Of a stretch of DNA of 11,364 bases, positions 1-4,239 are shown piece after piece. The notes beneath the pieces are model-generated. The model had not been told where the DNA came from. It saw only the letters and a program-made list of their open reading frames with translations, and did no database searches. The DNA comes from JACQCV01 sp964634555. GTDB lineage: Bacteria > Patescibacteriota > Minisyncoccia > Phycocordibacterales > UBA12445. The stretch is from positions 1 to 11,364 of the forward strand of contig CAZWJJ010000027.1 of assembly GCA_964634555.1 (NCBI GenBank), written 5' to 3'. Made by a program: the position numbers and the translations under genes. Numbering within the stretch: the stretch's first letter is position 1; each line of letters starts with the position of its first letter.

Positions 1-136
1 AGAAGTCTCGCTCGAAAGAGGTACCGAAGTTGATCTTGAGAGCCGGCGGCACGAGCTTCGAGAGCTCGGCCTCGGCCTGTGCCTCAGATGCTTCGGGAAG
101 ACGGTTGATCAAATTGATCAGTTCCTGCTTGGACAT
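1..136 (-). CDS. Unrecognised protein, N-terminal 45 residues only (partial)
   Basis: The gene runs off the left edge, so only the first 45 residues are visible. They begin MSKQELINLINRLPEASEAQ and continue with an Ala/Glu-rich, probably helical stretch, then a Pro-Pro-Ala and LKINFG segment. The ATG at 136 is supported by a strong AAGGAG ribosome binding site at 148-153 and by a consensus promoter further upstream (257-284). No family was recognised. Codon use is visibly richer in G and C (many CTC, ATC, GAG, CCG codons) than in the ribosomal-protein genes at the right of the window. It resembles the reading frame at 2234-3148, so the two may share an origin; that link is inference. The strong promoter, long leader and good Shine-Dalgarno suggest a well-expressed gene. 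Confidence 0.7.
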   Translation of the reverse strand, partial: MSKQELINLINRLPEASEAQAEAELSKLVPPALKINFGTSFERDF

Positions 137-256
137 GGTGGATCCTTCTCCTTGTGTTAGCCTTTACTCCGGTTTGGGATGTCAGGTATCGGGAAAGAAT
201 ATATTCTCTTTTTTAATACTTATATTCGAAGAACAGGCGACTTGAAATCTACTTAC

Positions 257-284
257 ATTATACATGAACAGTAGAATTTGTCAA
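257..284 (-). promoter_or_regulatory. Consensus -35/-10 promoter for the partial gene at 1-136
   Basis: On the minus strand TTGACA (284-279) and TATAAT (262-257) are perfect matches to the housekeeping-sigma consensus, separated by 16 nt. Transcription would begin near 250, giving a leader of about 110 nt before the ATG at 136. The leader contains a 12-bp palindrome, AGAATATATTCT, at 196-207. Confidence 0.8.
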
Positions 285-365
285 TGTTTTGTTTTTAGCA
301 GTTACTGCGCCAGTTCTAATTCTATTCTTCTCTCACTAATTAGTCTTTATTTATATGGTTATTTT

Positions 366-384
366 AAGCAGTGGAGATGGGCGG
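366..384. repeat. 19-bp copy of the tmRNA gene 3' end (possible attachment-site remnant)
   Basis: The plus-strand string AAGCAGTGGAGATGGGCGG at 366-384 recurs exactly at 784-802. There it forms the 3' acceptor strand, the adjoining T-arm base pairs and the flank of tmRNA. The copies are 418 bp apart in direct orientation and bracket the GIY-YIG gene. Duplication of a tRNA-like 3' end is the usual scar of an element integrating at such a gene. A shorter piece, GCAGTGGAGA, also occurs at 771-780. Confidence 0.6.
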
Positions 385-412
385 GACGACATGCCAAGTC
401 GCTAATTCGTTC

Positions 413-653
413 TTAAATTAAGTGCTTCCTGGCAAAGGCAGAACCGGAACTATGTTTCAGATATTTTTCAAATTGCAAAGCTTTTGTTTTATTAGTAAAA
501 GCGCAGTACCAGAAAAGAATGAAGGGGTTTTTTTGTAGAAGAATAACGAGCAGAACCATTATTGTGTTCACTAAGCCTCTTTTTTAGATCAGAAGTGCAA
601 CCTATGTAGTGACTCTTATCAACCTGGCTTTCTAAAATATACACATAATTCAT
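413..653 (-). pseudogene. Small GIY-YIG endonuclease, frameshifted
   Basis: On the minus strand the ATG at 653 opens MNYVYILESQVDKSHYIGCT and continues SDLKKRLSEHNNGSARYSSTKKP. This is the N-terminal GIY-YIG nuclease signature: a YVY pair, then YIG, then the catalytic-region Arg in KKRL. After a run of seven A and four C (plus-strand T528-534 and G524-527) the homologous frame moves by one base. It resumes as FILFWYCAFTNKTKALQFEK and ends YLKHSS...ARKHLI at TAA 415-413; the Glu in QFEKYLK fits the family's metal-binding Glu. The span is 241 bases, exactly 80 codons plus one base, so one inserted base explains the break. An intact protein would have about 79 residues, normal for the small UPF0213/YhbQ-like members. 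A TATAAT at 666-661 lies 7 nt before the ATG, so the gene may be leaderless. A sequencing error in the homopolymer or a +1 recoding site remain possible. Confidence 0.75.
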
Positions 654-712
654 AGTAATGATTATAATTGCCCTCCTTCACTAAAGCTATGGAGGACCAC
701 TGCTTCGCAAAC

Positions 713-741
713 AAAAAGACCACTTGTAAATAAGTAGTCTT
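713..741 (-). terminator. Rho-independent terminator downstream of tmRNA
   Basis: Read on the minus strand, AAGACTACTT (741-732) pairs with AAGTGGTCTT (725-716) with one C-A mismatch and a 6-nt loop, followed by a T-rich run. It lies about 50 nt beyond the mature tmRNA 3' end and separates tmRNA from the GIY-YIG gene. Confidence 0.65.
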
Positions 742-752
742 CATGGTGCTTG

Positions 753-776
753 CACTGCGTAGCTCGTAACGCAGTG
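753..776 (-). other. Perfect 8-bp hairpin in the tmRNA 3' trailer
   Basis: CACTGCGT (753-760) and ACGCAGTG (769-776) are perfectly complementary around an 8-nt loop. The hairpin lies 13 nt beyond the expected mature 3' end (790) and before the terminator. It could mark the processing end of the precursor. Part of it is the third copy of the GCAGTGGAGA string. Confidence 0.45.
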
Positions 777-789
777 GAGAGCGAAGCAG

Positions 790-1205
790 TGGAGATGGGC
801 GGAATCGAACCGCCGTGCAAATGATCTACCGAAATGTTTCTACATAGTTTATTCTATTTCAATTCCGGTTTTCACCGAAAATTTCAGCGGTCTTAACTCA
901 GAAATAGACAAAATATTAAGACGCCTATTACCTATTGCCCGAAGGCATTCAAATATTTGCCGGCAACTACAAATATCCTATTCCGAAAATATAACGCCTT
1001 GTGTAACCTATCGGAAGTCGGTTAACAAGACGGCATCCGGTCGTAGCTTAAGCTAGAGCAGATGCGAACGCAAATGGAGACAAAACTCTACTTGCTGTTT
1101 TCGATAAGTTTGCACTTAATCGTCTCTAGGGTTATTTTACGAGCATCCTAGAATCCTCGACTATGCGCAAGTCAGATCAACCAATTGTCTAGGCCGATCA
1201 TCCCC
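790..1205 (-). ncRNA. ssrA: tmRNA (transfer-messenger RNA)
   Basis: tmRNA rescues stalled ribosomes with SmpB: it enters as an alanyl-tRNA mimic, then templates a degradation tag. Read on the minus strand, 5' GGGGATG (1205-1199) pairs with 3' CATCTCC (797-791) as a 7-bp acceptor stem with discriminator A at 790. The T-arm reads GGCGG TTCGATT CCGCC. CCA is not encoded. The first pseudoknot is visible: CTAGG (1151-1147) pairs with CCTAG (1130-1126), and TCGT (1142-1139) with ACGA (1123-1120). Helix P2 pairs CATAGT (1165-1160) with ACTATG (848-843). The tag frame opens at a GCA resume codon (1113-1111) and stops at TAA (1050-1048): 21 residues, ANLSKTASRV then LSPFAFASALA, following the tRNA-borne Ala. 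Length is 416 nt. The usual GGATTCGAC string after the acceptor stem is absent, so the D-like loop is divergent. The promoter is unclear; a weak ATACTA lies at 1217-1212. Confidence 0.93.
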
Positions 1206-1210
1206 TTAAA

Positions 1211-1252
1211 TTAGTATGTAGTATTGAGTATACAGTATCCAATGGTTAGTGT
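1211..1252. repeat. Tandem 7-bp repeats, left end of the four-helix-bundle cassette
   Basis: Four head-to-tail heptamers of form nnAGTAT fill 1211-1238: TTAGTAT, GTAGTAT, TGAGTAT, ACAGTAT. After one unrelated heptamer, an in-phase TTAGTGT follows at 1246-1252. The array lies between the tmRNA 5' end (1205) and the stop codon of the four-helix-bundle gene (1255), so it probably also overlaps the ssrA promoter. Confidence 0.75.
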
Positions 1253-1254
1253 AA

Positions 1255-1623
1255 CTACCTTGAGGGTGCAGAGCGGATCATTCCAGTCAATAATTTTGAC
1301 ACAAGTTCTATCTGCTGTAACTGAATATCAAAATTTATCTGACTTACATAAACCAGATCTCTTGCAATCAGTAATTGACTCTCCAGTTCAGATAAAGAAC
1401 CCTTGGAAATTTGATAGAAATGTATCTTATCCTTCGATGTATTTCTAGAGAAACCCTCCGCGATATTGGAAGTAATAGAGATTGCAGACCTCCTCATTTG
1501 ATTTATTAAGGCAAATTTTTCCTCATCTGGAAATTTGGCAGTTATTTTATATATAGACAAAACAAGCTTATGAGCTTCCTGCCAAGATTTAAGATCTTTA
1601 AAACTGGTTATTATAATACCCAA
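1255..1623 (-). CDS. Four-helix-bundle protein, S23 / 23S rRNA intervening-sequence family
   Basis: The 122-residue product reads like the S23/IVP four-helix-bundle family (TIGR02436-like). It has the FKDLKSWQEAHKLVLSIYKI first helix, the QMRRSAISITSNIAEGFSR central motif, the FYQISKGSLSELESQL third helix, and a Leu-rich last helix. Known relatives are encoded inside 23S rRNA intervening sequences or stand alone; the related Avd protein helps diversity-generating retroelements. The biochemical role of stand-alone members is unknown. The start is TTG at 1623, which fits the usual N-terminus of the family, with no convincing Shine-Dalgarno. The gene lies tightly between two inverted arrays of 7-bp repeats (1211-1252 and 1616-1650), and its start codon is inside the second array. 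It separates smpB from ssrA, so it looks like an inserted cassette rather than part of the rescue system. Confidence 0.85.
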   Translation of the reverse strand: MGIIITSFKDLKSWQEAHKLVLSIYKITAKFPDEEKFALINQMRRSAISITSNIAEGFSRNTSKDKIHFYQISKGSLSELESQLLIARDLVYVSQINFDIQLQQIELVSKLLTGMIRSAPSR

Positions 1624-1650
1624 TACTCTATACGATATACTAAATACTTA
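1616..1650. repeat. Tandem 7-bp repeats, right end of the cassette (inverted)
   Basis: Five exact-period heptamers of form ATACnnn occupy 1616-1650 on the plus strand: ATACCCA, ATACTCT, ATACGAT, ATACTAA, ATACTTA. Their reverse complement (nnnGTAT) matches the array at 1211-1238, so the two ends are inverted relative to each other. The array covers the start codon of the four-helix-bundle gene and the last codons of smpB. Confidence 0.75.
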
Positions 1651-2086
1651 TTTTCAATGTTCTCTCTATGTCCCTCTGGCTCTGGCGTTTTTTCAGTATC
1701 TCACGTTTATCGTATTTCTTTAACCCCCTGCCAACGCCGATCGACACCTTGATCTTTCTGTTTTTGTTATACAACATTAGTGGCACGATTGTCAAGCCAC
1801 GTTTATCGGTCATAGCCTCCAGTTCCGATATCTCCTTTTGGGTTAGCAAAAGCTTGCGATTATGTCTCGGATCATAATCCTTCGGCGTATTGCCGACCTG
1901 ATAAGGCGGAATATTGGAATTTATTAAAAAGGCCTCACCGCCTCGTATAATAACATAAGCTCCATCAAGAGAGCCGAAACCTGCCCGCAAAGCCTTGACC
2001 TCAAAGCCTAAAAGCTCAATACCGGATTCGTATTTTTCCAAAATCTCGTATTTTAGACCAATCTTTTTATTGTCTACCAGAGCCAT
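1640..2086 (-). CDS. smpB: SsrA-binding protein SmpB
   Basis: SmpB binds the tRNA-like domain of tmRNA and places it in the empty A site of stalled ribosomes, with its C-terminal tail in the mRNA channel. The product has 148 residues, close to the usual 150-160. The oligonucleotide-binding beta-barrel shows GIELLGFEVKALRAG, then GSLDGAYV, NSNIPPYQVGN, the DPRHNRKLLL turn and IVPLMLYNKNRKIKVSIGVGRG. A basic tail follows (KKYDKREILKKRQSQRDIER). The ATG at 2086 is preferred over the in-frame GTG at 2137 because homology begins at MALVDNKKIG and a TACAAT -10 box lies 8 nt before it, implying a leaderless mRNA. The tail ends TLKISI at a TAG within the 7-bp repeat array at 1616-1650, so the last codons may have been rewritten by the insertion. 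Its partner ssrA lies downstream on the same strand, separated by the four-helix-bundle cassette. Confidence 0.95.
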   Translation of the reverse strand: MALVDNKKIGLKYEILEKYESGIELLGFEVKALRAGFGSLDGAYVIIRGGEAFLINSNIPPYQVGNTPKDYDPRHNRKLLLTQKEISELEAMTDKRGLTIVPLMLYNKNRKIKVSIGVGRGLKKYDKREILKKRQSQRDIERTLKISI

Positions 2087-2094
2087 TGCCTTAA

Positions 2095-2100
2095 ATTGTA
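2095..2100 (-). promoter_or_regulatory. Extended -10 element of smpB
   Basis: On the minus strand TGCTACAAT carries an extended -10 (TGn) and TACAAT at 2100-2095. The gap to the smpB ATG is 8 nt, so transcription should begin at or next to the start codon. No good -35 is seen. It is divergent from the plus-strand promoter at 2127-2155. Confidence 0.55.
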
Positions 2101-2126
2101 GCAGATATAGGTACCTTTCGGATGTC

Positions 2127-2155
2127 TTGACTTCCACCGATCAGTGTGCTATTCT
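2127..2155 (+). promoter_or_regulatory. Promoter for the transcription unit 2162-3203
   Basis: TTGACT (2127-2132) and TATTCT (2150-2155) are separated by 17 nt, and the -10 is extended by TGC. The expected start is near 2162, leaving a leader of about 70 nt before the ATG at 2234. Confidence 0.65.
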
Positions 2156-2166
2156 AGTCGTAGAAA

Positions 2167-2229
2167 AGCCTCTAGCTTGAGGCTGAGAACCTTAACATTT
2201 AACCCGACGCGTGTCGGGGATTCGGAGGG
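2167..2229 (+). promoter_or_regulatory. Structured leader: two hairpins before a strong ribosome binding site
   Basis: AGCCTC/GAGGCT (2167-2172 with 2179-2184) and CCCGAC/GTCGGG (2203-2208 with 2213-2218) are perfect 6-bp stems with short loops. The second, very stable one ends 6 nt before the GGAGG at 2225-2229. Neither has a T-run, so they are not terminators. They could stabilise the mRNA or modulate ribosome access. No known riboswitch was recognised. Confidence 0.5.
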
Positions 2230-2233
2230 AAAA

Positions 2234-2725
2234 ATGGAAGGCATCGAAGTTAAGCTCTCTGTTTGTGAAGGCAAGAAGATTGTCCCCCTGCAGATCGGCA
2301 AGGAAGGATATCTCGGAAAGCTGGATTCGAATTCTACGCGAGCAAAAGAAGCAAGAGAGTTGGGGTATTCTGCGACAGGGATGTCGATGCTACTGGAAGT
2401 CAAGGTCGCGGACGAACTCCGCGATCACATCACAGGCTTCACTGTCGACAATAAGAAGAATATCCATCCCAAACGAAATCTTTACATGCCTCCCGATCCG
2501 AATAAAAACCTCTCTGGGAATCAATGGCAGGCCGAGAGAATGAAGAAGATCCTCGGCGACCACATGGCCTTTCAAATCCGCTTCGAGATCAAGTGGAGTG
2601 ATCTGAAAAATTGTTTCCATACTCAGTATCCGCAGAACAATCTGCGATTGCTGAAATATTATGAAGAAAAAAGAATCGAGGAGTGGGAACTCTCTGTAAC
2701 CTCTCAGGGGGTGAAATTCTATTAA
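2234..2725 (+). CDS. Unrecognised protein, 163 residues; probably the 5' part of a gene broken by a TAA
   Basis: The ATG at 2234 has GGAGG at 2225-2229 and follows its own promoter and leader. An earlier in-frame ATG at 2144 lies upstream of the predicted transcription start and is rejected. The product begins MEGIEVKLSVCEGKKIVPLQ. It is mixed charged and polar, lacks a signal peptide or membrane segment, and has a Pro/Asn-rich middle (MPPDPNKNLSGNQW) before RFEIKWSDL and a basic helix around YYEEKRIEEWEL. No family was recognised. The frame does not degrade after the TAA at 2723-2725. It continues open for 30 codons (NGQSAYNGPLYINDARNVVS...) straight into the frame starting at the ATG at 2816. 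Without the TAA it would encode one protein of about 304 residues. The codons are more G+C-rich than those of neighbouring genes. Confidence 0.75.
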   Translation: MEGIEVKLSVCEGKKIVPLQIGKEGYLGKLDSNSTRAKEARELGYSATGMSMLLEVKVADELRDHITGFTVDNKKNIHPKRNLYMPPDPNKNLSGNQWQAERMKKILGDHMAFQIRFEIKWSDLKNCFHTQYPQNNLRLLKYYEEKRIEEWELSVTSQGVKFY

Positions 2726-2815
2726 AATGGGCAGAGTGCCTACAACGGTCCACTCTACATAAATGATGCAAGGAACGTAGTTTCCCCGGAATCCGGTCTC
2801 AATAGCTGGCCACAA

Positions 2816-3148
2816 ATGCAAAGCTATTTGTATCGATTGTTGAGTAGCTCGAACGTCGCAGAATTGCCACACATCTCGGAAGCGCGGATCGAACTCGATC
2901 CCCATGAAGAACTCGGGACCAAGACCGGACGAGTGTCCTGGTACAACCTGGCCCTCGGACGAGGTGAAATTCTCACTCTCCAGGGCCCAGCCATCGCCCA
3001 CTGGTCCAAGATCGCCAGTGACAACAAGAAATATCTCAAGGCCGGCGATACGGTAATCTTCGAAAATCTGATAAAGCTCGAAGAAAGACCGGGAAAAACC
3101 TCGAGATACAAGTGGGAAGTCGACAATATCATGTCAATCTCTCCCTGA
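2816..3148 (+). CDS. Cold-shock-domain-like protein, or the 3' part of the broken gene
   Basis: From the ATG at 2816 the frame gives 110 residues. The region GRVSWYNLALGRGEI, then IAHWSKI, then LKAGDTVIFE lines up by eye with a cold-shock domain (GkVkWFN..kGfGFI..., vFvHfsaI, GqkVeFe). The RNP1-like stretch is altered (LGRGEI) and the RNP2-like one is AIAHW, so nucleic-acid binding is plausible but inferred. There is no Shine-Dalgarno before 2816, and the frame is open upstream to the TAA at 2723. It therefore probably belongs to the same protein as 2234-2725, made by read-through, or is silent after a nonsense mutation, or the TAA is a sequence error. The terminator at 3170-3203 closes the unit. 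Codon use matches the upstream half. Confidence 0.6.
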   Translation: MQSYLYRLLSSSNVAELPHISEARIELDPHEELGTKTGRVSWYNLALGRGEILTLQGPAIAHWSKIASDNKKYLKAGDTVIFENLIKLEERPGKTSRYKWEVDNIMSISP

Positions 3149-3169
3149 TCTAAGTCCGGACTAACCGGC

Positions 3170-3203
3170 ATCCCCTAATCACAATGTGGTTAGGGGATTT
3201 TTT
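3170..3203 (+). terminator. Rho-independent terminator of the 2234-3148 unit
   Basis: ATCCCCTAATC (3170-3180) pairs with GGTTAGGGGAT (3188-3198) across a short loop, followed by a run of T. It lies 22 nt after the stop codon at 3148. Confidence 0.85.
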
Positions 3204-3225
3204 AATTATAATTATGGGGGGCAAA

Positions 3226-3401
3226 GTCATTACCAAATATGCGAAGCAATCTACGTCGTAATGATTACAGAAAGAGATTACTTCGTCGCAAGCTCCTCGC
3301 AATGACACCCACCGTCATTGCGAGGAATGAAATGACGAAGTAATCTCTAATAGTTAATTGACGGAAATTGCCACGCGCTCCACGTGATCGCTCGCAATGA
3401 C
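3226..3401. repeat. Cluster of GTCATTGCGAG-type palindromic repeats
   Basis: The core is an inverted repeat of about 34 bp per arm. The left arm 3273-3306 (AGAGATTACTTCGTC...CCTCGCAATGAC) pairs with the right arm 3314-3348 (GTCATTGCGAGG...GACGAAGTAATCTCT). The arms match at both ends and differ in the middle. A degenerate copy lies on each side: 3226-3252 (GTCATT...GAAGCAATCT) and 3367-3401 (ATTGCCACGCGCTCC...CTCGCAATGAC). Another occurs at 5400-5475. Similar interspersed palindromes are common in many bacterial genomes. This fills most of the gene-free stretch 3204-3410. Confidence 0.75.
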
Positions 3402-3410
3402 AGCCAAATA

Positions 3411-3439
3411 TTGACAATAATCATCCTGAATGCTAAGCT
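3411..3439 (+). promoter_or_regulatory. Promoter of the small membrane-protein operon
   Basis: A perfect TTGACA (3411-3416) is followed after 17 nt by TAAGCT (3434-3439), which carries an extended -10 TGC. The -10 is weak on its own. Expected transcription start is near 3446, 38 nt before the ATG at 3484. Confidence 0.55.
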
Positions 3440-3483
3440 GTTATCGGAACAACCTTGAAATATCACCTAGGAGGATGCTAATT

Positions 3484-3639
3484 ATGCTAGAAATACTGAA
3501 ACTAGCGCTACAAATGTATGCATTTAGAACTCTCGCTAGATATCCAGACCATTATTTTGGCAATAGAACTATGACTACCATGGAATCATTCCTCTATAGT
3601 ACCGTCATAATCTTGGCACTTTTTAGTATGTATCTCTAA
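3484..3639 (+). CDS. Small membrane protein, 51 residues (operon gene 1)
   Basis: The start at 3484 is set by AGGAGG at 3469-3474, nine bases upstream. In-frame ATGs at 3430 and 3475 are too early or too close. The product starts MLEILKLALQMYAFRTLARY and has a hydrophilic middle (PDHYFGNRTMTTMES). One hydrophobic C-terminal helix, FLYSTVIILALFSMYL, makes it a probable tail-anchored or single-span membrane peptide. No family was recognised. It is the first of three genes with strong ribosome binding sites between one promoter (3411) and one terminator (4186-4211). The tight spacing suggests the three act together in the membrane. Confidence 0.7.
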   Translation: MLEILKLALQMYAFRTLARYPDHYFGNRTMTTMESFLYSTVIILALFSMYL

Positions 3640-3651
3640 AAAAGGAGGGTA

Positions 3652-3981
3652 ATGAAAGACAGGATTAAGCTTATTTTGATTTCTATAATCAAACTATCTA
3701 AAAAAACGGCCGTCATCTTTTTCGCAGCAGCCTTGCCGGTCATGAGTTATTTTCTAACTTTTGGAGTATGGCAGTTATTTACCACTAATCCACCGGTAAA
3801 AGCATCAATGATCATTTTTATCGCTGGCGTGATTTCAACTATAGTCACAGCTTTAGTTGAGATTATTGAATCATTATTTAAACTTCTGGGAGAAAAAAGA
3901 GAGGAGCGAACTTTACCGGAAGCACTCCTTCCTTTTCTCTTTTTCTTAGCCGCCATGATCGTCAACGACTACGGGCTATAA
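3652..3981 (+). CDS. Small multi-span membrane protein, 109 residues (operon gene 2)
   Basis: The ATG at 3652 follows AAAGGAGGG, an ideal ribosome binding site, 12 nt after the first operon gene ends. The protein has a basic N-terminus (MKDRIKLILISIIKLSKK) and three probable transmembrane segments near residues 19-45, 52-72 and 88-104. The charged stretch GEKREERTLPE separates the last two. It ends MIVNDYGL. Positive-inside logic would put the N-terminus in the cytoplasm. No enzyme or transporter motif is visible and no family was recognised. A holin-like role is not supported by any phage gene nearby. Confidence 0.75.
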   Translation: MKDRIKLILISIIKLSKKTAVIFFAAALPVMSYFLTFGVWQLFTTNPPVKASMIIFIAGVISTIVTALVEIIESLFKLLGEKREERTLPEALLPFLFFLAAMIVNDYGL

Positions 3982-3998
3982 ACCCGAGAGGAGAAAAG

Positions 3999-4175
3999 AT
4001 GTTCGAACACATTCTGAGTAAGACCCTATTAGTCACAGGCGCATTCTTGTCTCTATATAATGTAGTTATTCTAGAAGTACCCTACTACAAGAAGAGAGAG
4101 CTTCATATGGGAGATATCCAAATGACGATAATTCTTTTCATCGGTGCATTGACAGCCTGGGAAATGGGATTCTAA
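3999..4175 (+). CDS. Small membrane protein, 58 residues (operon gene 3)
   Basis: This short gene starts at ATG 3999 after GAGAGGAGAAAAG and ends at TAA 4175, with the terminator 10 nt later. The product is MFEHILSKTLLVTGAFLSLY, then NVVILEVPYYKKRELHMGDI, then QMTIILFIGALTAWEMGF. This gives two hydrophobic segments (about residues 8-27 and 41-54) around a short charged loop, that is, a helical hairpin in the membrane. It shares the layout of small size, strong ribosome binding site and one or two spans with its two upstream neighbours. No family was recognised. Confidence 0.7.
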   Translation: MFEHILSKTLLVTGAFLSLYNVVILEVPYYKKRELHMGDIQMTIILFIGALTAWEMGF

Positions 4176-4185
4176 CCACCAACCA

Positions 4186-4211
4186 CTCACATCACACGAT
4201 GTGGGTTTTTT
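4186..4211 (+). terminator. Rho-independent terminator of the small membrane-protein operon
   Basis: CTCACATC (4186-4193) pairs with GATGTGGG (4198-4205) around a 4-nt loop with one G-U pair, followed by six T. It lies just upstream of the recombinase promoter. Confidence 0.8.
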
Positions 4212-4225
4212 AATTTGTCCTCATG

Positions 4226-4231
4226 TATAAT
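4226..4231 (+). promoter_or_regulatory. -10 element of the recombinase gene
   Basis: A perfect TATAAT preceded by TG lies 8 nt before the ATG at 4240, the same gap as for smpB. The mRNA should be leaderless or nearly so. The -35 is unclear and overlaps the T-run of the upstream terminator. Confidence 0.55.
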
Positions 4232-4239
4232 ATTTATAT

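Noticed and set aside
360..390. Apparent tRNA 3' half near 366-390
   Set aside because: Only the acceptor and T-arm fragment copied from tmRNA is present; no D- or anticodon arm can be found, so it is a duplicated fragment, not a tRNA.
1211..1650. CRISPR array suggested by short repeats
   Set aside because: The units are 7 bp, head-to-tail and without spacers, so this is not CRISPR. No other repeat-spacer pattern was seen in the window.
2390..3001. Long minus-strand open frame of 203 codons opposite the 2234-3148 unit
   Set aside because: It is antisense to the plus-strand frame, which has promoter, ribosome binding site and terminator. The antisense frame has none of these and spans the two halves only because stop codons are rare in the G+C-rich sequence.
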